64,000 nucleotides of DNA from UBA6136 sp041158345 (GCA_041158345.1 JBEBBO010000008.1:4181-68180), one strand, 5' to 3'. Shown: positions 1 to 8,427, counted from the stretch's first letter. The notes: generated by a model not told the origin, from the sequence alone. Numbers and translations: made by a program.

Positions 1-457
1 CGACATATTCCGTATCGAGAGTACCCGAATAGGTCTCCACCATGCAGTCGCCGATCAATGATGTCAGATGCGGCTCAGTGAATGTGATGACCTGGCTTCC
101 ATCCGCGTGTTTGACACTCCCCATAAGCCTTTTTAAGGGATGTGCCATGCCTTGGCGATCGATGATCCCGGAAATCATGGCTTCAATCTCGTTGCGATGA
201 TGTCTGAAATAGTTTCCTCGCAAGGTGAGGTACCCGGCCGGAAAGCGTTCCCTTATTCGCTGACAGGCGGGACAGAGACGCCTTTCCGCATCCAGTTGGT
301 ACATGAACCAGCACCAACGCCCTGAGGAGTAGAGCGCTCCGCAATCCGGACAGACACACGGATCCGGCCATTTCCGACGAATTTGATAAGGATCGTGCTG
401 CCACTCCGGTATGTATTGAATAGAGTGTTCAATCAGGGGGTGATTGATCTGATTCAT
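1..457 (-). CDS. BCAM0308-type zinc-ribbon protein, 3' end outside window
   Basis: The reading frame is open from an ATG at 457 to the left edge, giving 152 residues and no stop, so the C-terminus is missing. Two cysteine pairs (C36/C39 in CPDCG and C62/C65 in LCPACQR) form a probable zinc ribbon. A short HDPY motif near residue 21 and an AHPLKR motif near residue 105 are shared with the complete paralogue at 7867-8373. That combination is typical of the BCAM0308 family of small proteobacterial proteins, whose molecular role I do not know. The two copies flank a block of stress and quality-control genes. The family call is by recognition; the frame and motifs are read directly. Confidence 0.75.
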   Translation of the reverse strand, partial: MNQINHPLIEHSIQYIPEWQHDPYQIRRKWPDPCVCPDCGALYSSGRWCWFMYQLDAERRLCPACQRIRERFPAGYLTLRGNYFRHHRNEIEAMISGIIDRQGMAHPLKRLMGSVKHADGSQVITFTEPHLTSLIGDCMVETYSGTLDTEYV

Positions 458-882
458 ATATGGCCTAACTAATGGTAAGGAGTTAAAGCACCCCCACCGT
501 CGGAGGCTCCCACACCTCCGATCTTAGATATCCAGGCCGTTGGAATAAATACGAACAACTACCTAATCCCCAATCGCATCTCACAATCACACAGAGATGC
601 AGTCTCACAATTAAAGGGATGAAATGAATGAGCCCACAAAGAATCCTTTGAAGATTTCTCCAAGGCCGGTGCCAGGACCTCTTCGCTAAGACCGGATTAT
701 CTAGGATGGTTTAAGACTAGTTATTTATCCGTATAGTCATTGAATTCAGTACCTCTAAACTGGCCTTCAGTGGATGGGGTTGGGTTAATTCGCCCATTGA
801 TCATTAATAGGTGTTTTCTCCTATTCCTCAGAAACTGTGTATTGGGCATTTTGCCTCCAATTATTTTATAGAGGACATTATT
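458..882. other. Intergenic region with one small hairpin
   Basis: This 425-base stretch separates the divergent zinc-protein gene from the secreted-protein gene. It holds a short inverted repeat (CGGAGG at 501-506 with CCTCCG at 515-520). An antisense frame across 721-1026 looks like chance. The promoter of the export cassette should lie in the right part, but I cannot place convincing -35 and -10 boxes. Confidence 0.5.
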
Positions 883-1239
883 ATGAATACTTTGACTAAA
901 GGACTTTCGCTGGTTGCACTGATCGCCGCCGTCAATGTTGCAACTGCAGGGGAACCCATTGAACTGGCCAGTGCAGATCTGGATCAGATCACTGCGGGTG
1001 CCCTTTATGCACCAAATACGCGCCACAACGCCCCGTCTGTCTCATTCTCAGCCGTGGTAGGACCCAGCGCGCTGGCCATTGGCAGAACCACGCTTGCTAA
1101 TGCGTCGTTTGCTAATGCCGTAACCAATGGTTCCAGCATGGCAGCCACTGAATCAGCGGGTCTGGCCGTAGCAAGCGGACCGTTTGGCGCGGTGTCCTAT
1201 GTGAATACCGGTTCTGCCGTCTCTATGCTCACTCACTGA
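883..1239 (+). CDS. Small secreted Ala/Ser/Asn-rich protein with LDQITAG motif, probable export-cassette substrate
   Basis: This encodes 118 residues. The start is the ATG at 883, preceded by GAGGAC at 871; an in-frame ATG further upstream lacks a ribosome site and would add residues before the signal peptide. A Sec-type signal (MNTLTKGLSLVALIAAVNV, cleavage after ATA near residue 22) is followed by the segment ELASADLDQITAG. Motifs of the type LDxxTAG occur in many small exported proteobacterial proteins and resemble double-glycine-like leaders cut by C39 peptidases. The rest is rich in Ala, Ser, Asn, Gly and Thr with no charged core and no cysteine, like a fibre- or matrix-forming polypeptide. 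The next genes are a C39-type peptidase and an outer-membrane barrel, so it is probably their cargo. Amyloid character is inference. Confidence 0.7.
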   Translation: MNTLTKGLSLVALIAAVNVATAGEPIELASADLDQITAGALYAPNTRHNAPSVSFSAVVGPSALAIGRTTLANASFANAVTNGSSMAATESAGLAVASGPFGAVSYVNTGSAVSMLTH

Positions 1240-1323
1240 GTAGAGGAGGCTCTAATGATGGTTATGGTGAGTGATTATGCGGTCGATCTCACCACCATTA
1301 TTTAGAAAAAGCCATCCTTGCGT

Positions 1324-1351
1324 GTCGGGGCTATGACCTTATAGCCCCGAC
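1324..1351 (+). terminator. Strong stem-loop between substrate and peptidase genes, probable attenuator
   Basis: An 11-bp perfect stem (GTCGGGGCTAT at 1324-1334 with ATAGCCCCGAC at 1341-1351) encloses a 6-base loop and is followed by a weak pyrimidine run. It lies 36 bases before the peptidase start. Such a hairpin could end most transcripts after the substrate gene or protect its mRNA, giving more cargo than secretion machinery. A smaller GGTGAG/CTCACC pair lies at about 1266-1294. Confidence 0.55.
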
Positions 1352-1386
1352 TCTATTACTCAACCGCTGTAACCGAATCACCATCG

Positions 1387-2010
1387 ATGAGAGCACCTCT
1401 TGTGAAGAAGCGCTTGCTGATAGGTTTCACATGTCTAATCAGATCCATGGCAATCCCTGCAGAACCTGTGCATTCCCTGACGGAATTAAGACAAAAGAAC
1501 GTCATGATGCAGAAGTGGGACATTAGTTGCGGAGCTGCCGCCATTGGAACCATTTTAAGGTATCACCACGGACTGGATATCTCAGAAAAGGATATTGCCA
1601 TTTCGCTTATGCAGCGGGATGAATACATCAAGAACCCCCAGCTTGTCAGAATGCGACTTGGATTCTCATTACTCGACATCAAAAGATATGTCGAGAGTGT
1701 TGGCTATATCGGACTGGGTCTGGGTGGACTGCAACTCGCCGATCTGATTGAACGTGCCCCGGTTATGGTGACCGTCGTTATCAATGGTTACAACCATTTC
1801 GTGGTCTTTAGGGGAATCAAGAGGAATCGGGTGTTATTAGCCGATCCCGCATGGGGAAACCGAACCCTGACGGTGGATCAGTTCATGGATATGTGGGCGG
1901 AAGCTCCCAAGATAGGCCGGGTGGGATTACAGATTATGTCTCCCATCAACGATGAAAAAGGACCTGAGTCGCTTAATCCACAAGATACCGACTTTATTTC
2001 ATTTCACTAA
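1387..2010 (+). CDS. C39-family cysteine peptidase, FapD-like, periplasmic
   Basis: This encodes 207 residues with an N-terminal signal-like segment (about residues 1-25). The C39 papain-like features are in order: Q42 and C48 in QKWDISCGAAA, H137 in GYNHFVVFRG and D153 in LADPAWGN. This matches the peptidase domain of bacteriocin exporters, but without transporter parts, as in FapD of the Pseudomonas functional-amyloid system. It should cleave the leader of the neighbouring small secreted protein in the periplasm. It sits between the cargo gene and the outer-membrane barrel gene, 26 bases before the latter. The catalytic set appears complete, with Ser in place of the Asp that often precedes the catalytic Cys. 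Confidence 0.8.
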   Translation: MRAPLVKKRLLIGFTCLIRSMAIPAEPVHSLTELRQKNVMMQKWDISCGAAAIGTILRYHHGLDISEKDIAISLMQRDEYIKNPQLVRMRLGFSLLDIKRYVESVGYIGLGLGGLQLADLIERAPVMVTVVINGYNHFVVFRGIKRNRVLLADPAWGNRTLTVDQFMDMWAEAPKIGRVGLQIMSPINDEKGPESLNPQDTDFISFH

Positions 2011-2036
2011 TTGGATATCCGAGGATATTACACCGA

Positions 2037-3200
2037 ATGAGGGTGGCGACGATGTATCAGGTTTTATTGTTGATCGGTCTCCTGACGGGCTCCCTTGCAG
2101 GAGAGGCATCGACACGGCCGAGGAAAGTACAGACACCTCTAGAACAGTTACTCTTAGAGCGCGATCTGCAAATTCAAAGCCTTTTGAATCGCGTGGAAGC
2201 GCTGGAAAGCAGAGAGTTAAAACCCGCCTTACCGGTGACAGCCGAATCAAAGGTTGAAACAAGTGGTCCGAAGCAATCAACATCCGTCCCAGTCAAAAAG
2301 TCGCGCCCAACACCGTCTAAATCGAAAACAGAGCTCGCGGATGGAGAGGACGCAGAGCGGGCCTTAGAGCGGACTCTGGTCATTAGCGGTGCATCGCTCG
2401 TTCCCTACGGACAGGGCGAAGTCCAGCCTGGATTCAACTATCTCCGATATTCGAGCGAAGGATCGGCTTTATTTCAACAGGGCTCTGCCGTCAGCCTAGC
2501 AACAACCAGGGCACACAGTGACATGTATGTGGGTAGTGCCTATGTTCGTCTAGGTCTCCCCTGGGAGTCCCAACTCGAAACCTACGTCCCGTATGAATCC
2601 ATCAACCGAACAGATACGTCGATTTCAAATGCATCCATCCTCACATCCGCCAATCGGTCCGCCAACAGTTTTGGTGATATCCGTTTGGGACTCGCAAAAA
2701 CCTTGCTGACAGAAAAAAGCTGGTGGCCTGATGTCATTGCGCGCATCACATGGAGTGCGGATACGGGAGCCACTCCGTATCTGATTCCCTTGGGATCGGG
2801 CTTCAACGAACTGAATGGATCCGTCACGCTATCCAAACGTCAGGATCCCCTGGTCTTTTATGGAACAGTTTCCTATCAAGCCGCGTTTTCCAAGGACAAC
2901 CGATCACCCGGAAACACCCTTGGCTTCGTCATTGGGACCGTTATGGCGGCAAGTCCTGAAACCTCGCTCCGGTTTTTCATCAATCAGAATTTTATCTCCG
3001 ATGCGGAGTTTTACGGAAAAACCATTCAGGGCACTGCCACGAATAGCAGTATGCTGAACATAGGCGCTGCATCCGTGCTAGGCAAGGGGTTATTTCTGGA
3101 CTTCACCTCCGGAATTGGCCTGACTCGGGCTTCTCCAGACTATTCGGTCGGGGTTTCGTTTGCCTATCGATTCGACCTTCCATTTCTTCCAGCGCTTTAG
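2037..3200 (+). CDS. Outer-membrane beta-barrel with N-terminal coiled coil, FapF-like transporter
   Basis: This encodes 387 residues. A signal peptide (cleavage near LTGSLAGEA) is followed by a short heptad segment (about residues 32-60, LEQLLLERDLQIQSLLNRVE) and a Pro/Ser/Lys-rich linker. The remainder, from about residue 115, alternates polar and aromatic residues as in an outer-membrane barrel, with a late YRF motif. FapF of the functional-amyloid system has the same plan: coiled coil, linker, then a C-terminal barrel that exports fibre subunits. A resemblance to the meta-pathway (Phenol_MetA_deg) channel family is the alternative. The start could also be the ATG at 2052. Its place directly after a C39 peptidase supports the exporter reading. 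Confidence 0.72.
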   Translation: MRVATMYQVLLLIGLLTGSLAGEASTRPRKVQTPLEQLLLERDLQIQSLLNRVEALESRELKPALPVTAESKVETSGPKQSTSVPVKKSRPTPSKSKTELADGEDAERALERTLVISGASLVPYGQGEVQPGFNYLRYSSEGSALFQQGSAVSLATTRAHSDMYVGSAYVRLGLPWESQLETYVPYESINRTDTSISNASILTSANRSANSFGDIRLGLAKTLLTEKSWWPDVIARITWSADTGATPYLIPLGSGFNELNGSVTLSKRQDPLVFYGTVSYQAAFSKDNRSPGNTLGFVIGTVMAASPETSLRFFINQNFISDAEFYGKTIQGTATNSSMLNIGAASVLGKGLFLDFTSGIGLTRASPDYSVGVSFAYRFDLPFLPAL

Positions 3201-3421
3201 AAAAGCGGGTCGTACCCCAAATAAGCGGATTCTTGGTCTTGACTGATGGAACTTACTACGGGATGTCCACCTTTAGCTCTGACATATTGTTCTATCGTGC
3301 AAGGCTCCGATCCACTAAAGCCAATGAGGGTTGTCACCCTCTGGCGCAGTTGCGGGTCATAAATATCAGAGAAAGCTTCAGCCGAAGCGATAAGCAATAC
3401 CGGTAAGGTCAGTCGTTTCAT
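3197..3421 (-). CDS. Small putative exported protein, unknown
   Basis: This 74-residue frame converges on the barrel gene and overlaps its last four bases. It starts with a signal-like segment (MKRLTLPVLLIASAEAFS), followed by a mixed polar mature part with one cysteine. I chose the ATG at 3421 over the upstream one because it gives a clean signal peptide; the ribosome site (AAAGG) is very close to it. I do not recognise a family. It could be a small periplasmic accessory of the cassette or a chance frame. Confidence 0.4.
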   Translation of the reverse strand: MKRLTLPVLLIASAEAFSDIYDPQLRQRVTTLIGFSGSEPCTIEQYVRAKGGHPVVSSISQDQESAYLGYDPLF

Positions 3422-3726
3422 ACCTTTATCTCGCTGAGCTCCTTGAGTTAATTGATCACTGGCAGACCGATCAAGGCATCCCATGTCTCGTCCTAGCCGG
3501 CAACAGGCCCCTGTCGAATCGATGAAAAGTGAAGGATCAAAGGCGGATGCTAAAGACCATCATTCCCAGAAATAGCAAAGCCCTCGCTGACAACTTGATT
3601 TTTTAAAGCCGTCCTCTTTACGCAGCATCGTGACACGCACTAGGCGTTGAAGATTCGGATGGACTGTAGCGCCCGAAATTTAAAACCATCTATCCATAGG
3701 AATACCTAATCTGTAGACATCAGGAA
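3422..3726. other. Intergenic region, nothing recognised
   Basis: About 300 bases between two minus-strand small genes. I see no convincing frame, long repeat or terminator in it. Confidence 0.5.
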
Positions 3727-3969
3727 TCATGTAAGCAGATGTAATGCAAACCATGGAACCAGGGTCAGCAGGATGATTCCGATCTTATACCCACCCAAGA
3801 GAATAAAGTGGCATGCATCAAACCTCGCAATTGGCATTGGAAAGAAACGTGATTGCAGGGAATAGATCTGGTCGCGCCATCCCACCAGAATCATTGAAGA
3901 AATAACCAAGATCCCATAATTAAAGATAAACGACCATAGCAAAAACGTTTTTATTGCTTCCAAGGACAT
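3727..3969 (-). CDS. DUF6868 small inner-membrane protein
   Basis: This encodes 80 residues with two hydrophobic spans (about residues 5-28 and 55-78) around a polar loop containing RFDACHF. The layout, including LLW..NYG near the start and YKIGIILLTLVPW near the end, is that of DUF6868 membrane proteins, whose function is unknown to me. The ribosome site GAGGG lies 7 bases before the ATG. It stands alone between intergenic stretches. Confidence 0.75.
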   Translation of the reverse strand: MSLEAIKTFLLWSFIFNYGILVISSMILVGWRDQIYSLQSRFFPMPIARFDACHFILLGGYKIGIILLTLVPWFALHLLT

Positions 3970-4087
3970 AAATAAACCCTCATCTATATATTAAAGGCAA
4001 TAGATTATCATAGATCCATGCCCTGTATTGTCCGTATGAATACCCCATGAAGCCGTTATCATGCTGAGTATTAACTAATTATTGGCT

Positions 4088-4354
4088 CTACTCCCATCGG
4101 GGCCTAGTTCTGCGATCCATTCGCGGACTCTGTTGTTTTCGCAAAAGACTTTGAAGGTTGCCGTTCAATTCATATGTAAAGATGGGGTCCCAGTCCGCTC
4201 TCAAACCTGTCTCAATCGCTTCAGATAAAATGTCATTAAGGATACCAACCGTTCTTTGTCGCTGACAGACCTGTAGAACAGAACGCAGCGTATCCTCATC
4301 CTCTGGATACCGGTCAAGGTACTTCGCAAGCATAAGATAATCAATAACCTTCAT
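4088..4354 (-). CDS. Hypothetical protein, helical, 88 residues
   Basis: I do not recognise this protein. The first 70 residues look helical and mixed-charge; the tail is Arg-rich (RRTRPRWE). A strong ribosome site (GGAGG, 6 bases before the ATG) supports translation. A 49-codon frame ending in an ATGA overlap lies just upstream but has no independent support. The gene is divergent from the Spy-like gene. Confidence 0.55.
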   Translation of the reverse strand: MKVIDYLMLAKYLDRYPEDEDTLRSVLQVCQRQRTVGILNDILSEAIETGLRADWDPIFTYELNGNLQSLLRKQQSPRMDRRTRPRWE

Positions 4355-4579
4355 ACCCTACCTCCACAGGACGCAGTCCTGATATGGGTTAGCCAATATA
4401 AGTTAGTATAACAACCTGGTTTTACCAACATATCAGAGATGGGTCTCTGATGTCTGTATTCAACCTCACCTAGGTATTTCGACGAATAGAATGGCGTCAT
4501 GCGTCCTGATCTGATTCTTGCGATGCCTGCGAGGTATATCACTGGGCAGAAACCAATCACTCTGCACTCGGAGTCCCCT

Positions 4580-5035
4580 ATGAAATCTTCCATCGCCATT
4601 ATTCTTTTGACCCTTTCCTTCCTTCCCGCTCACGCGGGTGTCGCGGGGAAAGCCGAAACCCCATCCTCCATGATCCAATGCAATGACGTGGAAAAGCATC
4701 CAAAGTCCCTACAGCAGTCGCTTAACGAACTGGAGACCAACCTCAAGCTCACGAGCACCCAAGCCCCGCTCTGGGAGGAATGGTCTGCAAAACTCATAAC
4801 TGCGCATCAGATCAAGGATAAATTCAAAAAGGATGAGCAAGAGCGGCGTAAACTCCCTGCGCCTCTTCGACAAGAGCAATGGATGGCGTCCGTTCAGGAG
4901 CACCTCAATGCCATGAAGGCCAGTCTCCCCTTTTTGAAATCCCTGTATTCAAGTTTCAATGGTGATCAGAAATCGCTTTTCGACCATGAAGTCCCCTTCA
5001 AACATCACGCAAACAGCCATTGTGGTAACGAATAG
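4580..5035 (+). CDS. LTXXQ-type (Spy/CpxP-like) periplasmic protein
   Basis: This encodes 151 residues from the ATG at 4580, which follows GGAG and begins a clear signal peptide (MKSSIAIILLTLSFLPAHA). The mature part is helical and holds an LKLTSTQAPLWEEW segment typical of the LTXXQ motif family to which Spy and CpxP belong. Those proteins act as periplasmic chaperones or envelope-stress sensors, often responding to metals. Two cysteines flank the helical part. The upstream in-frame ATG at 4499 would destroy the signal peptide. Family assignment is good; the stress signal is not visible here. Confidence 0.72.
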   Translation: MKSSIAIILLTLSFLPAHAGVAGKAETPSSMIQCNDVEKHPKSLQQSLNELETNLKLTSTQAPLWEEWSAKLITAHQIKDKFKKDEQERRKLPAPLRQEQWMASVQEHLNAMKASLPFLKSLYSSFNGDQKSLFDHEVPFKHHANSHCGNE

Positions 5036-5183
5036 AGGTCACTCTTTAGATCGTCGGGGCATTGCGCTCGACAATCCGTCCTCCCCGGGTCACGATGGAT
5101 CCGGGGAGATGGTGACTATTAGGCGCTCCTGGATGCCCTGCGATGGTCAAGACGATGATACGAATCCCGCCCCGTAGAAACGG

Positions 5184-5630
5184 TCAGACTCGAATGGCAG
5201 GCGGCCTTTGTGTGGTGACATGGAGATCGGCCAGCGCTGCAATGCCCTCGGCAAGCACCTCCATCACATCCGAGCTACTCAGGATCCCCTTCAGAAGGCC
5301 CTGATCATCCACAACCGGGACTCGCCGTACGCCTCGATCCCGCATCTTTTCTACCGTGAGGTTTAAGTCGTCCGTCTCTCGCGCTAGGACGAGGTCCTGG
5401 CACATGATTTCGGAGACAGGTACATCGGCCCGGTCCCACTCTTTACGTACGATATCGAGAACAATGTCGCGATCGGTCAGAATTCCAATCGGCTTCTGCG
5501 CACCATTTGCCCCCTCGACTATCACCACCGAGCCGACATCGTGTTCACGCATCAGTTTTGCAGCCTGTGAGACCTTGGCATCCCTCCGCGCGACGACGAC
5601 TTCTCGATTACATATCTCTCCACAATTCAT
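5184..5630 (-). CDS. Two-CBS-domain protein
   Basis: This encodes 148 residues from the ATG at 5630, chosen because AGGAG lies 6 bases upstream. It has a tandem CBS pair: domain 1 about residues 8-68 (HDVGSVVIVEG, GILTDRDIV) and domain 2 about residues 75-130 (RGVRRVPVVDDQG, GILSSSDVME). Stand-alone CBS pairs bind adenine nucleotides and act as energy or stress sensors. No partner enzyme or channel is fused. The gene is divergent from the Deg-type protease gene, about 210 bases away. Confidence 0.85.
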   Translation of the reverse strand: MNCGEICNREVVVARRDAKVSQAAKLMREHDVGSVVIVEGANGAQKPIGILTDRDIVLDIVRKEWDRADVPVSEIMCQDLVLARETDDLNLTVEKMRDRGVRRVPVVDDQGLLKGILSSSDVMEVLAEGIAALADLHVTTQRPPAIRV

Positions 5631-5842
5631 GATGATCTCCTGAGTTTGGGTTGACCCGGCGGTGCCCACGACAGGGACTGCCGGATATGAATTGTGCAAA
5701 CTAAATCTCCCATCTCACGTGGTAAATACGTGAACATCAGGACGTAACATCTCTGATTATGAGCAGTTCTAGGAAATCGTACTGATCGACTCACATCCGC
5801 AATCAGGGTCCTAATTGACGGACTCATTTGCTGGAAAACCTC

Positions 5843-7042
5843 ATGGAAAATCCTTTTGCCTTCATCGGGTGCCCTACCCGTTGCATATCCAAAGTCAGGA
5901 CCTCTGCAGATGTCAGCCGGGCCCTGACTTCGTCCTTTATTCTGTTTATCGTTCTGATATCCCCCGGGATTTCAGGGCGTGAGTTGAACGCAGAGTGCGA
6001 TCTTTCCGACGTTCCCTCGAGTCATCTTGCGGGTGACATTCGCTCCGAAATCAGTGATCGGGAACTGACGGCAGACGAATTGCGAACGATTGAAGTTTTT
6101 GAAAAGACCAAATCTTCCGTCGTTTTCATTAATACCCTCAGAAGGGTGCGTGATCCCTACAAGAAACGGGCCTTTGCACTCACAACAGGATCCGGAAGTG
6201 GTTTCGTTTGGGATCGCAATGGCCACATCGTCACCAACCATCATGTGATGGCAGAGGCCGAAGAGATTACGGTCCGAATGCCGGATCGACGGGAACTGCA
6301 TGCAAAACTAGTGGGCGTAAGTGCCGCTTATGACCTTGCAGTAATCAAAGTGGATTTCCCGCGCCCCCCCCCTCACCCGCTCAGGCTTTTCGATAGCACC
6401 TCACTTCGGGTGGGACAAAGAACGCTGGCCATTGGTAACCCTTTCGGTCTTGACCTGACCTTAACGTCCGGCGTGGTCTCCGCTCTCGACCGAAGTTTGA
6501 TGGATGATGAAGGCAATCTGATTCAACACCTCATCCAGACGGATGCGGCAATCAACCCCGGTAACTCAGGTGGCCCCCTTCTGGATTCCAGAGGAAATCT
6601 CATCGGAATGAATACCGCCATCTTCAGTAGCTCTGGAACCAGCACGGGGGTTGGCTTTGCCATACCAACGAATACACTGAATCGAGTGATTCCCAGCCTC
6701 ATTCGAGAGGGTCACTATCTTCGCCCATCCCTTGGAATCCGCGTTGATGATGGCATCAACAAACTCGCTCAAAGCAAAATGGGATATCAGGGCGTTATGG
6801 TAATTGCTGTAGAGCAAGGTTCGCCCGCCGACCGAGGGGGGCTTCGTGGAAGCCAATTCGACCGACTGGGCAATTTTCGGGCAGGTGACATTATCTCTGC
6901 CGTCGACGATGCACCGGTCCATAGCGTTGAAGACCTTTTGAAACATCTCGAAGAAAAGACGGTCGGTCAAACCGTTCAAGTCCGATTTCAGCGGGAGGGT
7001 GTTTCCAGGCTGGTCAGCCTGACCCTCGATGCACTAGGCTGA
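5843..7042 (+). CDS. Deg/HtrA-type serine protease with one PDZ domain
   Basis: This encodes 399 residues from the ATG at 5843; a TTG at 5828 is an alternative start. A hydrophobic segment at about residues 28-43 is a signal sequence or membrane anchor. The trypsin-like triad is complete: H134 in TNHHV, D164 in AYDLAV and S242 in NPGNSGGP. One PDZ domain follows from about residue 290 to the end (PSLGI...GVMVIAVEQGSPADRGGL). The arrangement resembles DegS or plant Deg1-like enzymes, which degrade damaged envelope proteins or trigger stress signalling. It lies among other stress genes. Confidence 0.88.
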   Translation: MENPFAFIGCPTRCISKVRTSADVSRALTSSFILFIVLISPGISGRELNAECDLSDVPSSHLAGDIRSEISDRELTADELRTIEVFEKTKSSVVFINTLRRVRDPYKKRAFALTTGSGSGFVWDRNGHIVTNHHVMAEAEEITVRMPDRRELHAKLVGVSAAYDLAVIKVDFPRPPPHPLRLFDSTSLRVGQRTLAIGNPFGLDLTLTSGVVSALDRSLMDDEGNLIQHLIQTDAAINPGNSGGPLLDSRGNLIGMNTAIFSSSGTSTGVGFAIPTNTLNRVIPSLIREGHYLRPSLGIRVDDGINKLAQSKMGYQGVMVIAVEQGSPADRGGLRGSQFDRLGNFRAGDIISAVDDAPVHSVEDLLKHLEEKTVGQTVQVRFQREGVSRLVSLTLDALG

Positions 7043-7048
7043 GTCTTG

Positions 7049-7074
7049 ATGGGCCAAGCTTCGATTTTGGCCAT
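7049..7074 (+). terminator. Possible terminator after the Deg-type protease gene
   Basis: ATGG(G)CCAA pairs with TTGGCCAT with one bulged base and is followed by TTCCCC. The tail is poor in T, so this is a weak candidate. Confidence 0.3.
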
Positions 7075-7150
7075 TTCCCCATCTCTCTCTTTCTAATCGA
7101 CATTCAGAAACGATGCGTTAGAGACCAGCGACAATTACCGGCCCGCTGAT

Positions 7151-7816
7151 TTATGCGGGTGAGATCAGTTGAATGGTGTCATTCTTGGGATTATTAACCG
7201 CCACAGGGGCGCGATGACACTCCATTCTCTCTGAAGCCATCGGGCGAAGAAACCGTTGCAATTTGAAGGCTTCCGATGTTTTCGGATCCATCCAGGCATC
7301 GTAATCCTCAGGTTCCAGAATCACCGGCATCCGGGGGTGGATCGGGCGCATTTTCTCATTAGCGACCGTCACGATAATGGAGCAGGTTTCCAAAACCATG
7401 CTGTCTCTTTCCCAGCGCTCCCAGATACCCGCAAAAGCAAAAGGATGACCGCCGATGAGTCGAAAAAAATAGGGTTGTTTATGCCCATCCGATTCTTTAT
7501 GCCACTCGAAGAACCCATCGGCGGCAATCAAGCATCTTCTCTGCTTGAACGCTGACCGGAATGCAGGCTTGTCTGCGATCGTCTCGGCGCGCGCATTGAT
7601 CGTTGAGAACTCGGTTCGGGGCTCGCTCGACCAGGAAGGGACGAGCCCCCACTTCAAAAGAGCCAGCTCACGTTGGCCATGGGCATCGTATCTTGCAACA
7701 AGAACCTGGCTACTCGGGGGAATGTTGTAGCTGGGGCGAGCCGCAGGTTTACCCTTTGCCGAAAACAATTCCGCAAACGTGGACATATCGCTGAATCGAA
7801 CATAACGACCGCACAT
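7151..7816 (-). CDS. SOS response-associated peptidase (SRAP) family protein, YedK/HMCES-like
   Basis: This encodes 221 residues beginning MCGRY, where Cys2 is the residue that crosslinks abasic sites in single-stranded DNA in this family. Other family marks are INARAET near residue 73, GFFEW near residue 101, and a conserved HPRMPVIL segment near residue 160. The protein shields abasic sites during replication. The length is normal. It is transcribed toward the divergent Deg gene and lies 50 bases downstream of the BCAM0308-type gene on the same strand. Confidence 0.9.
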   Translation of the reverse strand: MCGRYVRFSDMSTFAELFSAKGKPAARPSYNIPPSSQVLVARYDAHGQRELALLKWGLVPSWSSEPRTEFSTINARAETIADKPAFRSAFKQRRCLIAADGFFEWHKESDGHKQPYFFRLIGGHPFAFAGIWERWERDSMVLETCSIIVTVANEKMRPIHPRMPVILEPEDYDAWMDPKTSEAFKLQRFLRPMASERMECHRAPVAVNNPKNDTIQLISPA

Positions 7817-7866
7817 CAGAGTTCAAGCGTCCTTTCCGGTTAAACAAGACCCCTTCAACACCCGAT

Positions 7867-8373
7867 TCAAGACCAACGCGTCCACCACACACGGAGCAGA
7901 AATTCTCCAGGCTGGTAGTCGAACTTCAATTCCCCTTTGTAGGCATCATAAAGCGCCTCACCCACAGCCCTTGCCAACTGCGGGTCCGTGAATGTCATGC
8001 ACGTCTGACCTTCGGCCGCTTGGTGCGTTTCAATGACTCTTTTCAGGGGATGTTCCGCCTTTTCTTTCATTTCAACATTCACGATCAGATGGTTAATCTC
8101 GGGTTCGTGTTGTCTATAAAAGTCTCCGCCAATCGTCAGGAATCCCGCGGGGCAGCGGTCTTTGATTCGCCTACAAGCCGGACATAATTTGAGCACTGCG
8201 TATGAATCAGCTTTCTGCCACGTCCATCGCCCTTTGTGATAGCTCGCACCACATTCGGCACAAGCACTCGGTTCCGCTAATTTTTCCTGGCCATGATAGG
8301 GATCATGCTGAAGCTCTCTCAGATTTCTAATTTGGAAAGCTTGTTCATGGTGTTCAAAGCGATGCGTGGACAT
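7867..8373 (-). CDS. BCAM0308-type zinc-ribbon protein, complete
   Basis: This encodes 168 residues. Cysteine pairs C38/C41 (CAECG) and C64/C67 (CPACRR) form a probable zinc ribbon, followed by an AEHPLKR segment and a C-terminal half with YDAYKGELKFDY. It is the complete paralogue of the partial gene at the left edge; the pair share spacing of all motifs but are clearly diverged. The function of the family is unknown to me. It is downstream of ftsH on the same strand with about 55 bases between, so cotranscription is possible. Confidence 0.75.
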   Translation of the reverse strand: MSTHRFEHHEQAFQIRNLRELQHDPYHGQEKLAEPSACAECGASYHKGRWTWQKADSYAVLKLCPACRRIKDRCPAGFLTIGGDFYRQHEPEINHLIVNVEMKEKAEHPLKRVIETHQAAEGQTCMTFTDPQLARAVGEALYDAYKGELKFDYQPGEFLLRVWWTRWS

Positions 8374-8427
8374 ATTTAACTCCCCTCCGCTTCGAACGAG
8401 TCAATAGAGCAAAATTTAGTCATGGGC

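Noticed and set aside
721..1026. 101-codon minus-strand frame across the cassette start
   Set aside because: It is antisense to the signal peptide of the secreted protein and looks like random translation.
4351..4500. 49-codon frame ending in an ATGA overlap with the 4088-4354 gene
   Set aside because: Coupling geometry is attractive, but it has no ribosome site or conserved look; left out as a gene.
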